Source: Dysgonomonas sp. PF1-14 (GTDB taxonomy: Bacteria > Bacteroidota > Bacteroidia > Bacteroidales > Dysgonomonadaceae). Taken from it: a stretch of 64,000 nucleotides of DNA. Below are positions 19,410 through 28,674 of this stretch, piece after piece. How positions within the stretch are numbered: the first letter of the stretch is position 1; every line of letters begins with the position of its first letter. The notes beneath the pieces were generated by a model. It was given only the letters and a program-made list of their open reading frames with translations. It made no database searches and was not told where the DNA came from. The position numbers and the translations under genes were made by a program. Location: positions 35,399 to 99,398 of the forward strand of contig NZ_JARXWN010000016.1 of the NCBI RefSeq assembly GCF_029892965.1. The letters are read 5' to 3'.

Positions 19410-22400
19410 TTAAAACTGAATTGTTAGTTTAGCTGAAATAGTACGGTAAGTAGGGTAATTGAAGAAGTCGCCCGAACGTGCGCTGCTGTATCCCTCACCG
19501 TCTACATTTACTCCTTTAAAGTTTGTCAATTGGACTAGGTTGCGGCCAATGAGTGAAAAGCGTGCATTTCGTACCAATTTATTTACACCTAGTTTCTTTA
19601 CCGGAATCTGATAAGACAAGGCCAGTTCTCTCAGGGCTACATATCCGCTGCTTTCTACCCAATAGTCGGTAGGTAGTTGAGCATTGAATACTTGTGTAGT
19701 AAAGTTGAGAGGATAACCCATCCGTGCTGTCTGATCCGAGAATTCTGACCGATAGAGATAAGTAAGATACTGCACTGTTTCATTATATTTATCTCCGCCC
19801 TGCTTCCAGTCTATCACTGCATAGAGCGAAAAAGGCCCGTATGTGAAAGTATTGCTAAAGCCTACAAGAAAATCAGGTTGTGCATCTCCGATTTTCTTCG
19901 TATTTCCTGTGGCAGAGTTCACATAAAAGACCGGAGCTTCGTCTTTAGTTCCCAATTTGCTTTTCTCCACAACGATACCTACATTGTTTACCACATAGTC
20001 ATTTACGCGTTTTGTACCGTCTCCCGCATTTGTTACATAGCCTTCGTTATTGGTTTCCAGTTGAGACAAGTCTGTAAAGATGCTGTATCCCCAGATAGCA
20101 GATGTACTCAGCCCTGCTGCACGTCGGTAATCACCATCGGTAAACTCAGGCACATCGCCCAGTGATGTAATCTTACTGCGTACGCGGCTGAATGTAACCC
20201 CTGTGTCCCATGAGAAATTCTTACGGTCAATAACCCTACCCGATATTTCCAGTTCTACCGAGTTCGACTTCACCTTTCCCAGATTGTCATAGATGGTAGC
20301 AGAACCCGAAAGCGGAGCAAATGAAGGTACTTCAATAAAATCGTGTTTGCTTTTCGAAAAGGCATAATTGAATTGTACATTCAGTATATTGGCAATAATA
20401 GCGTCGAAGCCTATCTCAGTTTCTTCGGTGATTGCCCGTTTCAGATCAGTATTGTCATTCTGAGTATAGCTCACACCGCCCGAACTGGTAAGTGTCACCT
20501 TACTGTCTTTTGCCCCGAAAGGAGGTAAGCTTCCTGCCTGACCGTAAGCTACACGCAATTTAAGTTCTGTTACAGGATCCAGTTTTAGATCTTCAGTAAG
20601 GCGATAGGCTACTGCCGCACGTGGAAAGAATGCCCAACCGACATCACTACCGAAACGGGAGCTTTTATCTAATCGCCCAAGCAGGTCTATAAATAGCTTG
20701 TCTTTCCATCCTGCTTTTACATTGAGAAAATGACCATAGTTTACTGTCTTTTCCCACTCGGAATCTATCGTTCTGGTTGAAGCTTCTGTAACATCAAGGG
20801 ATTTGACCGGAGCTGTCAGGTTATAACCGTTGGCGCTGAACCCGTCCAGTTCGGTAGACTCATACACAGACTTAACGGCTGCACCGAAATCGAGATTACC
20901 GAAAGTCTTATTATAGTTGACCTGCACCTGCCCGTTCTTAGCACTTATATTTCGCGTCGATTTTCCATAATACCCATTATTCTTCGTTACATCCTTCGAT
21001 GGCGTTTCGTATCCTATCGGGTAATAATCTTCAGTATTGTAGAACTGCTTCTGAATGGAATATGAGGCTTCGGCACTCAGTTGCTCAGTGAGTTTGTATT
21101 TCGCCTTACCGCCGATCAACAGATTCTGGGTTTTATATTTATATTCTCTTACGGTCAACTCATACAACGGATTAACCAGTATTGTCGACAACAGGTCGGC
21201 TCCATCGGGAGCAAGCATATAATAACCAGCAGCATCTTTTTGTTTCAGGTTGACAAAGGGCTCTACCAGCTGAGTAGCGTACAGAAGCCCGTTACTTCCG
21301 TCAGAAGTAGCATACGAAGGGGTATCATCTACATTATATTGTGTGGTCAGTTCTACCTCTAATTTATCGGTAAGCTTGTATCCCAGATTCGATAAAAAGC
21401 TTCGTCTTGTATCTGAATCTATCGCATCGGATATACCGCCTTTCGACTGGTTTTGGAAAGAGACATAAAAATTATACTTATCCCCGCTTGCTGATAATGA
21501 AACTGCGTTGGAATAAAAAACTCTTGTACCCAGCACATTGTCGACATTGTTATAATAATCCTTGTATGGATGCAGATTTACCGAGTAACCATTATCCTGA
21601 TAGTCGATAGTGCGCTTTCCGGCAGTCAATGCAAATGAGTTATCTCCATTTACTTTGAAGTGGTGATATTTCGAAGTGGCTGGGGTGCGCAGTACACTGT
21701 TGAAGCCAAGTTCATTATCCAATACCACTGAGAACTTCTCACCTTTCCCTTTCTTGGTGATAACCTGAATAACACCACCTTCTCCGCGTGTACCGTACAA
21801 AGCTGATGCTGCTGCACCTTTCACTACCTCGATAGTCTCAATATCGCCCGGATTGATGTCCGACAAAGACAAGGCAGTCACAAAGCCGTCTACTACGATC
21901 AGGGGCTTTATATTTCCCGATACGGATTTAGCGCCTCTGAGATAGACCGTCGCTCCCTGATTGCCTTCCGACTGATCGATACGAAGCCCTGCTACTTTAC
22001 CCCTTAATGTAGTGGAGGCATCTGTGGCAGGCACAGTATTTATCAGGTTATTATCAACTTTTGTAAGAGCAAAGGACAGCCCCTTTCTGGTAGTTCCCTG
22101 AGCTACACCTGTTACAACGATTTCGTCAAGAATATTCTGACTTTCGGATAGTGAGATCGTAATGTCTTCACCCGATTCGTAAACATCTATCTCCTGTGTT
22201 TTATAGCCTAAGAAGGAAATAAGAAGCGTAATAGGAAGCGGCTTATTTACAGTCAGTTCAAATTTACCGTCAAAATCTGCCTGAGCTGCATTGGTTGTCG
22301 ATTTTACTTTTACCAATGCCCCCGATACAGGGATACCGCTACGATCGTCCAATACTTTCCCTTTTATTGTGACTTGCGCCTGTGTGACAAGCGAGGAAAA

Positions 22401-22484
22401 GATAAGGAAAATGAGGAACAGATAAGGCTGTTTTTTCTCCTGTAAGGATAATATTTTACCCTTAAATAATTGTATAATTGTCAT
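19410..22484 (-). CDS. SusC/RagA-family TonB-dependent receptor
   Basis: A 1024-residue outer-membrane receptor. Signal peptide and carboxypeptidase-like domain (VTIKGKVLDDRSGIPVSGALV) lead into the TonB plug (LRGAKSVSGNIKPLIVVDG, YGTRGEGGVIQVITKKG), and the C-terminus ends in aromatic beta-strands (TISAKLTIQF). It forms a SusCD pair with the following gene. An upstream PstS-like binding protein gene (80-bp gap) and a Cys-rich leader set it apart from typical glycan loci. Translation could start at 22484 or slightly downstream; the first residues MTIIQLFKGK make a long signal peptide. Confidence 0.92.
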   Translation of the reverse strand: MTIIQLFKGKILSLQEKKQPYLFLIFLIFSSLVTQAQVTIKGKVLDDRSGIPVSGALVKVKSTTNAAQADFDGKFELTVNKPLPITLLISFLGYKTQEIDVYESGEDITISLSESQNILDEIVVTGVAQGTTRKGLSFALTKVDNNLINTVPATDASTTLRGKVAGLRIDQSEGNQGATVYLRGAKSVSGNIKPLIVVDGFVTALSLSDINPGDIETIEVVKGAAASALYGTRGEGGVIQVITKKGKGEKFSVVLDNELGFNSVLRTPATSKYHHFKVNGDNSFALTAGKRTIDYQDNGYSVNLHPYKDYYNNVDNVLGTRVFYSNAVSLSASGDKYNFYVSFQNQSKGGISDAIDSDTRRSFLSNLGYKLTDKLEVELTTQYNVDDTPSYATSDGSNGLLYATQLVEPFVNLKQKDAAGYYMLAPDGADLLSTILVNPLYELTVREYKYKTQNLLIGGKAKYKLTEQLSAEASYSIQKQFYNTEDYYPIGYETPSKDVTKNNGYYGKSTRNISAKNGQVQVNYNKTFGNLDFGAAVKSVYESTELDGFSANGYNLTAPVKSLDVTEASTRTIDSEWEKTVNYGHFLNVKAGWKDKLFIDLLGRLDKSSRFGSDVGWAFFPRAAVAYRLTEDLKLDPVTELKLRVAYGQAGSLPPFGAKDSKVTLTSSGGVSYTQNDNTDLKRAITEETEIGFDAIIANILNVQFNYAFSKSKHDFIEVPSFAPLSGSATIYDNLGKVKSNSVELEISGRVIDRKNFSWDTGVTFSRVRSKITSLGDVPEFTDGDYRRAAGLSTSAIWGYSIFTDLSQLETNNEGYVTNAGDGTKRVNDYVVNNVGIVVEKSKLGTKDEAPVFYVNSATGNTKKIGDAQPDFLVGFSNTFTYGPFSLYAVIDWKQGGDKYNETVQYLTYLYRSEFSDQTARMGYPLNFTTQVFNAQLPTDYWVESSGYVALRELALSYQIPVKKLGVNKLVRNARFSLIGRNLVQLTNFKGVNVDGEGYSSARSGDFFNYPTYRTISAKLTIQF

Positions 22485-22563
22485 GTTCTAATGCTTTTTT
22501 AGATAACTCTTTTCTTTTTACCACGAAGGGCACGAAGTTTTTTCACGAAGGACACAATCAAGC

Positions 22564-23490
22564 CTATCTCAGGTTCATTGTATATAATACCTCATCTAGC
22601 TTCTTTATCTGATGCGATAGTAATTTATCGTCCGGATTCAAGATACCGTAGCTGTGGTTGAACGCTTTACCTTCTGTCAGAACCCATACAAGAAATTCTT
22701 TCACCGATTTGTTTTCGGCAGTATATGCAAAGCCGATATTCTCTACGGGAATGAGGTTGACAGGTTCGGATTCCAGCAAACCCATCAGATTATCGATATC
22801 AACCGATTCGCCAAAATAACTCCGATATTCCTTTTTAACATCTAATGGGAGAATGGAAATATTGGCTTTCAGCTTACGACTACTAATGTCGAATATATTA
22901 CCTAAAGCATTGAAAGTTATACCCGTTTTATCCTTCTGTATGGCATTAATAAGAAATACATCATCTCCTGAGATTTTCTTGCCTTTCAGACTTGAAGAGG
23001 TGTAACCGAAATACGATGCAAAGCTATGTGCCACAGATTCTTCATTGTTTCCCGAATAGATGGTTACTTCCGTAGCAGGAGTTGAAGAATCCTCATCTTC
23101 GTCGGGTATATCCTTCTCGAAAAACAGGTCTTTAATGCGCTTATCATTCAGCTTCTTTTTAGAGAGTTCGCCTAGTAAGGGGTTTTCTTTTCCTGCAACA
23201 GGCAGGATAGCATAACGACCGAAGAACAGTACCTGTTCGCTGACTTGCTGCTTATTCTTATTAGCTATAACCACTTTAAGCGAAATGTCATCTGCTTTCA
23301 CAGTGTTGTCTGCCAGCTTGATGCTTACATCAGGATTTGCCTTTGAGTATTCGGTTATCCATTTTTCGATAAGCGGAGATGCGAAGCGCGTACTTTTTAT
23401 ATATATGGTTTCTTTTGCTTCATCCTGCGCAGATACAGATGCAGTGATAGCAAACACGAATAGTGCCAGTATAAGACTTCTCGTTTTCAT
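22564..23490 (-). CDS. PstS-like periplasmic substrate-binding protein
   Basis: A 308-residue exported protein (signal peptide ending about ITASVSAQ). Its alternating beta-alpha layout and segments such as IYIKSTRFASPLIEKWITEYSKANPDVSIKL resemble phosphate/sulfate-type (PBP2) binding proteins. No ABC permease genes follow. Instead it heads a SusCD operon, so it may hand ligand to an unlinked transporter. The leader-peptide context makes a sulfur oxyanion or organosulfur ligand attractive, but sequence alone does not settle this. Confidence 0.7.
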   Translation of the reverse strand: MKTRSLILALFVFAITASVSAQDEAKETIYIKSTRFASPLIEKWITEYSKANPDVSIKLADNTVKADDISLKVVIANKNKQQVSEQVLFFGRYAILPVAGKENPLLGELSKKKLNDKRIKDLFFEKDIPDEDEDSSTPATEVTIYSGNNEESVAHSFASYFGYTSSSLKGKKISGDDVFLINAIQKDKTGITFNALGNIFDISSRKLKANISILPLDVKKEYRSYFGESVDIDNLMGLLESEPVNLIPVENIGFAYTAENKSVKEFLVWVLTEGKAFNHSYGILNPDDKLLSHQIKKLDEVLYTMNLR

Positions 23491-23630
23491 AATCTTTCTT
23501 TTATTTATTTGATATTTTATTAATATTGATATGTACAGAGATTCATCTATATGATGCTACGATATAGAATAATCTGACAGAAAAGATAAAATAGGTTTGG
23601 GAAGATAAGCCGGATGGCTATAATGTGGAA

Positions 23631-23657
23631 TTAACAACAACACATCGACATTCGCAT
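23631..23657 (-). CDS. Cysteine-rich leader peptide MRMSMCCC
   Basis: An eight-codon reading frame in the operon's 5' leader: ATG CGA ATG TCG ATG TGT TGT TGT TAA. Three consecutive Cys codons directly before the stop, sitting between a canonical promoter and the PstS-like gene, are what a cysteine-sensing attenuator would look like. Leader peptides with runs of the regulating amino acid are established for attenuation. Function here is inferred. Its start is 167 nt upstream of the PstS-like gene's start. Confidence 0.6.
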   Translation of the reverse strand: MRMSMCCC

Positions 23658-23711
23658 GCCGCAAAGAGGAGAAGATAATAATAACTGGGAAGTGAAATTA
23701 ATAACCTGAGA

Positions 23712-23737
23712 ATCATATATCCCGGAGGGACTATGAT
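23712..23737 (-). promoter_or_regulatory. Hairpin in the 5' leader upstream of the Cys-peptide
   Basis: Minus-strand ATCATA...TATGAT and TCCC...GGGA arms stack around a 3-nt loop, with small internal mismatches. It is located between the promoter and the leader peptide and may take part in attenuation or mRNA stability. Confidence 0.45.
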
Positions 23738-23811
23738 CTTCGCTCTTTTGTTGTCTGATAAACCTTTTCATTTTTAAGATATTTAATCCTTTTTTGTTTT
23801 TTTTACAGAGA

Positions 23812-23842
23812 CAAAATTATGGATTGGCATCGTTATACCAAA
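23812..23842 (-). promoter_or_regulatory. Canonical Bacteroidetes promoter of the PstS-SusCD-TlpA operon
   Basis: Minus strand: -33 TTTG at 23842-23839, exactly 19 nt, then -7 TAATTTTG at 23819-23812. Transcription would start near 23805, giving a leader of about 315 nt that contains the Cys-rich peptide. Confidence 0.75.
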
Positions 23843-23869
23843 TACCATTATTGTGGTATTTTTATACCA
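23835..23869. promoter_or_regulatory. Cluster of ATACCA half-sites, candidate operator
   Basis: ATACCA occurs at 23835-23840, 23842-23847 and 23864-23869, with its complement TGGTAT at 23854-23859. AATACCA / TGGTATT forms a perfect 7-bp palindrome with a 6-nt spacer. The cluster overlaps the -33 box of the leftward operon and lies about 65 bp upstream of the -7 box of the rightward DUF2269 gene, so one factor could affect both. Confidence 0.55.
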
Positions 23870-23933
23870 TAGATGAGGTAAATATAGGTATAGGAAGTAA
23901 AGTGTTTTTAAGATACGGGATAAAAGAATTAAT

Positions 23934-23941
23934 TATCTTTG
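23934..23941 (+). promoter_or_regulatory. -7 box of the DUF2269 gene
   Basis: TATCTTTG matches TAnnTTTG and lies 24 nt before the ATG at 23966. Confidence 0.55.
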
Positions 23942-23965
23942 TAAAAATCTAACTGAATCTACGTC

Positions 23966-24469
23966 ATGAAAAAGCTAAGCCCACAGGGAGTAAAAATCCT
24001 AAAGATGTTTCATTTATTTTTTGCTATTCTATGGATTGGCGGAGGACTGGCATTAGTCATCTTATTCTTTTCCGTTAATCCGGCTAATGGGGATGAACTC
24101 TATATGAAATCACGTATTATACAGATAATCGATGATTTTCTGATTATACCGGGAGCTATGGCCAGCCTGTTGATCGGTATCATTTACGGAATATGGACAA
24201 ACTGGGGATTCTTTAAACACAAATGGTTAATAGTAAAGTGGATAATGACTATCCTACAGATATTATTCGGAACATTTGTATTAGGCCCTTGGGTAAATGA
24301 GAACGTAGAAATTGCATCGGCATTACGTGATGCGGCAATGGATGATGCTACCCTACTACATAATGTGAAAATGTCACAGATATGGGGTACCGTACAAGTC
24401 GCTATACTTGTCATTACCTTTATTGTTGTTTCCGTTCAGAAGCCATGGAGACCTAAAAAGAAAGCATAA
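23966..24469 (+). CDS. DUF2269-family integral membrane protein
   Basis: A 167-residue protein with four hydrophobic segments (about residues 10-32, 55-75, 84-103 and 140-158) and the family features FHLFFAILWIGGGLA and FLIIPGAMASLLIG. DUF2269 proteins are conserved inner-membrane proteins of unknown biochemical role. It is divergent from the Cys-leader operon and shares its regulatory gap, and convergent with the MATE gene. Confidence 0.8.
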   Translation: MKKLSPQGVKILKMFHLFFAILWIGGGLALVILFFSVNPANGDELYMKSRIIQIIDDFLIIPGAMASLLIGIIYGIWTNWGFFKHKWLIVKWIMTILQILFGTFVLGPWVNENVEIASALRDAAMDDATLLHNVKMSQIWGTVQVAILVITFIVVSVQKPWRPKKKA

Positions 24470-24474
24470 AAAGA

Positions 24475-24516
24475 ACCTCTCCCTTCAGATCAAAGTCCTT
24501 CCTCTATATCTAAGGA
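24475..24516. terminator. Weak hairpin between convergent DUF2269 and MATE genes
   Basis: AACCTCTCCCTT can pair imperfectly with AAGGAAAGGGGTT in the 87-bp gap between two convergent genes. Its position supports termination; the stem contains mismatches. Confidence 0.4.
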
Positions 24517-24556
24517 AAGGGGTTATTCGTCTAAAGGGAAAAGTTGTTTGTTAAAA

Positions 24557-25876
24557 CTATAAGTTTTTATTCTGCCATCTGTTCCTTTTCAGATATACAA
24601 AGGACAGCACAAGTAACACTAAGACATACAATTGTTCGGCAGTCCAGTACACTGCAAGTGGTATATCAGGAGTCTGATGCAGTATAAATAGATAAAATAG
24701 ATAGATAGCGATATTTACCATCTGAAATATGAATGCTATTCTGGTATTACCTGTACCGATTACTGTATTGCAATAGATATAAGCCGGTACGGAAATAATA
24801 AATGTGGATAACATTACGCAGAACGGATAAAATGCAGTCCTGATAACTGATCCATCGTTTGTGAACAATCCTAAGAGGTTATCTGAGAAAACAAAAGCCA
24901 GGAATATAAGAGGAATCCCTATTACATAATTTAATACAATTACACGACGACAAACCGGCATTACCTGTCCCGCCTGTTTTGCCCCGATAAGATTACTTAC
25001 TAACGAAATAGTCGTAGTTGCAAATGAATTGATAATTACAAAGAAAATCATTGAGATACTTCTTACTACATTCGCAGCAGCGAGTTCACACTCCCCCAGA
25101 TGTTCAATCGCTACAAAGAAAAGAAACCAAGGCGCAATGCAGAAGAACGACCGCACCATTGTCCAGACAGATATGCTTAACAAATGGAGTGACATCTTTA
25201 AATCGAAAGCTATATACAATCCATACTGTCTCTTATCTGTATATTTCCACATATATAGAGCTAAAAACAATAAGCCGACAAGTCCTGCAAGTGATGAACC
25301 CATAGCCGCCCCACTAATTCCTAATCGGGGAAATCCTGCTTTCCCGAATATCAATAAGTAGTTGAACAGAACATTACAGACTACCATTATAACAGAATTG
25401 GCTGTGAGAATCTTAGTATTCGTTGTCCCAATAAAAAAAGCCCGGATAGCCAGTAAAGGAAAGGCAAACAGGAAGCTGTAATCCCGCCATTTCATATAGT
25501 GCATAGTGGCCTGATAAATATTGTCCGATGAGATTACTGCACGAAGCAGGAATGGCGAAAACAATTTGGATAAAGAAAAAACCACAACAGCAAATACGGA
25601 TAGAAAGATCAACCCTTGATAAAATACTTTACCGGTATCTTTATACCGCTGCTCTCCGTTTCGTCTGGCAATAACAACCTGTACTCCGAGACTAAACCCA
25701 AATCCGAGCATGTAAATAGCTGTATAATACATTGCACCCAAAGCTGATGCTCCCAAATCTATTTGACTGACATGTCCCAGAAAAATGGAATCTGTTAAAT
25801 TAATCAACTGCTCCATAAGCAGGCTCACCATAATAGGTAGATTGATGAGCCCTATTTGTTTATATGTATAATTCAT
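24557..25876 (-). CDS. MATE-family multidrug/Na+ antiporter
   Basis: A 439-residue polytopic membrane protein of about twelve helices in two MatE halves, with LINLPIMVSLLMEQLINLTDSIFLG at the start typical of MATE exporters. The ATG at 25876 (MNYTYKQIGLINL) is preferred because the preceding 18 in-frame codons are not membrane-targeting and carry no family similarity. It exports cationic drugs or metabolites using an ion gradient. A TATCTTTG minus-strand box at 26075-26082 could be its -7 element, giving a leader of about 190 nt. Confidence 0.9.
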   Translation of the reverse strand: MNYTYKQIGLINLPIMVSLLMEQLINLTDSIFLGHVSQIDLGASALGAMYYTAIYMLGFGFSLGVQVVIARRNGEQRYKDTGKVFYQGLIFLSVFAVVVFSLSKLFSPFLLRAVISSDNIYQATMHYMKWRDYSFLFAFPLLAIRAFFIGTTNTKILTANSVIMVVCNVLFNYLLIFGKAGFPRLGISGAAMGSSLAGLVGLLFLALYMWKYTDKRQYGLYIAFDLKMSLHLLSISVWTMVRSFFCIAPWFLFFVAIEHLGECELAAANVVRSISMIFFVIINSFATTTISLVSNLIGAKQAGQVMPVCRRVIVLNYVIGIPLIFLAFVFSDNLLGLFTNDGSVIRTAFYPFCVMLSTFIISVPAYIYCNTVIGTGNTRIAFIFQMVNIAIYLFYLFILHQTPDIPLAVYWTAEQLYVLVLLVLSFVYLKRNRWQNKNL

Positions 25877-26102
25877 TTGATTGTATAAAATGGCATGCTT
25901 GTGCAGCACCGATATGCAACAAACATTCATTGATAATTTTTATTGATTAAACTCTGCGAAGGATATGGGTATGATTATTTTATGCCGGAGAGAGATTCCC
26001 CGACAAACCCAAAGCCGGGTAGCTATATGCAGAGTTGCCACTTCATGAATCGGACTATAATTTGAATTACACAACAAAGATATATAATAGCTCGGAATAT
26101 CT

Positions 26103-26110
26103 TACCTTTG
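26103..26110 (+). promoter_or_regulatory. TAnnTTTG box immediately upstream of the helicase gene
   Basis: TACCTTTG fits the -7 consensus but ends only 4 nt before the ATG at 26115. If it is used, the transcript would be leaderless or nearly so. Confidence 0.4.
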
Positions 26111-26114
26111 TCAG

Positions 26115-27455
26115 ATGAAAACAGAAGAACAAACATCAGCCATATTATCCAATCTGGGAATCGACCACCTGAATAAGATGCAAGTGGCTGCTCAGAAGAC
26201 AATAATCAGTAAACCAAACACATTGTTATTGTCTCCAACAGGTTCGGGAAAGACACTTGCCTTCCTGTTACCAATCCTCCAATTGTTGAAAGAGGATGTA
26301 AGGACCGTACAATGTCTGGTCGTCGTTCCATCACGCGAACTGGCTCTCCAGATAGAGCAGGTGTGGAAGAAGATGGGTACAAAATTTAAAGTAAATGTAT
26401 GCTATGGCGGACACTCTATCGATACCGAACTAAAAAATTTAAGCAATCCTCCGGCTCTGCTTATCGGAACACCGGGACGACTGACCGACCATCTGGAACG
26501 AAAATCTTTCGATACAGATTCTATCGGAATATTGGTACTGGATGAGTTTGACAAATCACTGCAACTGGGTTTTCAGGATGAAATGAATACAATTATCAGC
26601 CAATTACCCAACCTGCAAAAAAGAATCCTGCTCTCGGCGACATCGGATGTAGAGATTCCCCAATTTGTAAATATTAAATCACCTACTATTCTCGATTATG
26701 TACAGGAAGAGAAAAGTGAAGCTCTTTCCGTCAAGATTGTTTTATCTCCCGAAAAAGACAAAATAGAATCCTTGTTCCAACTACTGTGTTCACTCAATTC
26801 TGAACCTGCGCTTATTTTCTGTAATCACAGAGAAGTATCGGAACGCATCAGCGACTTACTGAATAAGAAAAAAATACTGACAGGATATTATCACGGAGGA
26901 ATGGATCAGGACGACAGGGAAAGGGTATTAGTCCAATTTCGGAATGGCAGTCTGAATTATCTAGTTACGACAGATCTGGCAGCAAGAGGATTGGATATTC
27001 CAGAGATGAAACATGTTATACACTACCATCTTCCGGCTAAGGAAAGTGAATTTATCCATCGCAATGGACGTACTGCCCGTATGCATGCTTCGGGAACAGC
27101 TTACATTATACAGTTCAAAGATGAGAAGACTCCGGACTATATCTCCGAAGATTTGGACATACTACAACTGAAAGCTGGCAAACCATTACCAAACCGTCCC
27201 GAATATCAGACCATCTATGTGAGTGGCGGCAAGAAGAATAAACTGAATAAGAGTGATATTGTCGGCTTCTTTCTCCAAAAAGGGAAACTTGATAAATCCG
27301 ATTTGGGATTGATTGAAGTGAAAGATTTTATATCTTTTGTCGCTGTCCGTTCATCTGTTGTAAAAACCCTGCTGATGAATATCAGGGATGAGAAGATGAA
27401 GGGAAAGAAATATAAAATTGAGGTGGCGAGGAATGTTATAAAGAAGGTTGATTGA
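26115..27455 (+). CDS. DEAD-box ATP-dependent RNA helicase, DbpA-like C-terminus
   Basis: A 446-residue cytoplasmic helicase. Q-motif region LGIDHLNKMQ, Walker A PTGSGKT, motif Ib GTPGRL, motif II read as DEFD rather than DEAD, motif III SAT, and motif VI HRNGRTAR are all present. The last 75 residues (YVSGGKKNKLNKSDIVGFFL onward) match the DbpA RNA-binding domain that docks on 23S rRNA, implying a ribosome-assembly role. The DEFD variant keeps the catalytic Asp-Glu pair. Confidence 0.92.
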   Translation: MKTEEQTSAILSNLGIDHLNKMQVAAQKTIISKPNTLLLSPTGSGKTLAFLLPILQLLKEDVRTVQCLVVVPSRELALQIEQVWKKMGTKFKVNVCYGGHSIDTELKNLSNPPALLIGTPGRLTDHLERKSFDTDSIGILVLDEFDKSLQLGFQDEMNTIISQLPNLQKRILLSATSDVEIPQFVNIKSPTILDYVQEEKSEALSVKIVLSPEKDKIESLFQLLCSLNSEPALIFCNHREVSERISDLLNKKKILTGYYHGGMDQDDRERVLVQFRNGSLNYLVTTDLAARGLDIPEMKHVIHYHLPAKESEFIHRNGRTARMHASGTAYIIQFKDEKTPDYISEDLDILQLKAGKPLPNRPEYQTIYVSGGKKNKLNKSDIVGFFLQKGKLDKSDLGLIEVKDFISFVAVRSSVVKTLLMNIRDEKMKGKKYKIEVARNVIKKVD

Positions 27456-27497
27456 TTTCCTTACCGATCGTAAACAGAAGTTGACACTTCAACGAAA

Positions 27498-27527
27498 AAG
27501 CAGCTAAGAATCCCCTCTTAACTGCTT
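27498..27527. terminator. Hairpin after the helicase gene
   Basis: AAGCAG-C-TAAGA pairs with TCTTA-A-CTGCTT around a short loop, 43 bp beyond the helicase stop. The downstream sequence to 27690 shows no gene and marks the edge of the ordinary chromosome. Confidence 0.55.
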
Positions 27528-27707
27528 GATAATGAATCGTGGGCGTTGACGGATTTATTTCTAATCAACTAACCCGTATGCTGTCAGCATATTAGCTATG
27601 TAGTATTTTTCTCTTTTCACTCGATTTTCACTTTGTTTTATAAGTGAATTTCAGAGGACTTTTCCTCCTTAAGCGATAGTGTAAAGATAGTATTTTTGTT
27701 TTTATAT

Positions 27708-28595
27708 TTAATAATCTATTTTGAAATAGTCAAGTATATCTTTATACTTATCTTGGGCTGTCAGGCAGGTATCAATCAGATAACCATGTGCTTTTTCCCA
27801 TTCCTGCAATCCTCGATAATAAAACCATTTCAAATCTTCATCAATAATAAAAGGTATCAGGTTATTAGCCAAACATTCTTTAAACATAATGAGGCGTCCT
27901 ACACGCCCATTTCCGTCCTGAAACGGGTGTATACATTCAAACTTATAATGAAACTCAATTATATCTTCAATCGTTTTACCCTTTTGGGAATGATAGCTAT
28001 TGAGTAATTCTTTCATTGTATTTTGGACTTCATCAGGTGGGCACGTTTCCATTCCTCCTACTTCGTTAGGCAGTTTCTTATAATCTCCTACCCTGAACCA
28101 ATCTTTTCGGCTATCCGATGTACTGGACTTAAGTATATAGTGTAACTCTTTTATAAACGATTCGGTGAGTTTTGACTTTGCTTTTTCGATAATCAGGTCG
28201 ATACAACGGAAGTGATTGGATGTTTCGATTATATCATCCACGTTAATAGTTTCATTGGTTACTCCTATTGTATTTGTTTCAAAGATATAACGAGTCTGTT
28301 CCTCGGTTAGTTTACTTCCTTCGATACGATTGGAATTGTAGGTTAAGTCAATCTGTGTACGATGATAGATACCCCCTTTCAGCTTCATATCTTTTTGCTC
28401 TTTAAGGATATTGAGCAAGGGATTATCACTGAATCTGCTACTACTTTTTTGAGGTAAAAGGGCATCTTCGGGTATATTCCATGTTTTACCTGTTAGGAAA
28501 GCTCCTTTTATTCTTCCTGTCGCACAATAGTTACGAATGGTTCTTTCTGGAACACCCCATTTCTGTGCAAACTGACTGACTGATAAATATTGCAT
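27708..28595 (-). CDS. HTH-Fic domain protein (class II Fic AMP-transferase)
   Basis: A 295-residue protein with an N-terminal MerR/excisionase-type helix-turn-helix (about residues 1-50, LSVSQFAQKWGVPERTIRNY) and a Fic domain with the full active loop HPFQDGNGRVGR at about 223-234. The inhibitory helix motif S-x-x-x-E-G (SNRIEG) precedes it, as in class II Fic proteins that are auto-inhibited. Fic enzymes transfer AMP or other phosphate-linked groups to target proteins. A perfect inverted repeat flanking its promoter suggests self-regulation through the HTH. First gene of the accessory region. Confidence 0.88.
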   Translation of the reverse strand: MQYLSVSQFAQKWGVPERTIRNYCATGRIKGAFLTGKTWNIPEDALLPQKSSSRFSDNPLLNILKEQKDMKLKGGIYHRTQIDLTYNSNRIEGSKLTEEQTRYIFETNTIGVTNETINVDDIIETSNHFRCIDLIIEKAKSKLTESFIKELHYILKSSTSDSRKDWFRVGDYKKLPNEVGGMETCPPDEVQNTMKELLNSYHSQKGKTIEDIIEFHYKFECIHPFQDGNGRVGRLIMFKECLANNLIPFIIDEDLKWFYYRGLQEWEKAHGYLIDTCLTAQDKYKDILDYFKIDY

Positions 28596-28613
28596 AAATC
28601 TAATACATTGCTG

Positions 28614-28674
28614 TTATCGGCAAATTTTATTTAAAATAAGCATCAAATATAGGTGTTTTTGCCGATAAAGGCAA
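28614..28674 (-). promoter_or_regulatory. Fic promoter bracketed by an 11-bp inverted repeat operator
   Basis: TTATCGGCAAA (28614-28624) and TTTGCCGATAA (28658-28668) are perfect inverted repeats 33 bp apart. Between them lies the minus-strand -7 box TATATTTG (28644-28651). A -33 TTG lies at 28672-28674 with a 20-nt spacer. The geometry suits a repressor that loops or blocks this promoter, and the Fic protein's own HTH is the obvious candidate. Confidence 0.65.
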
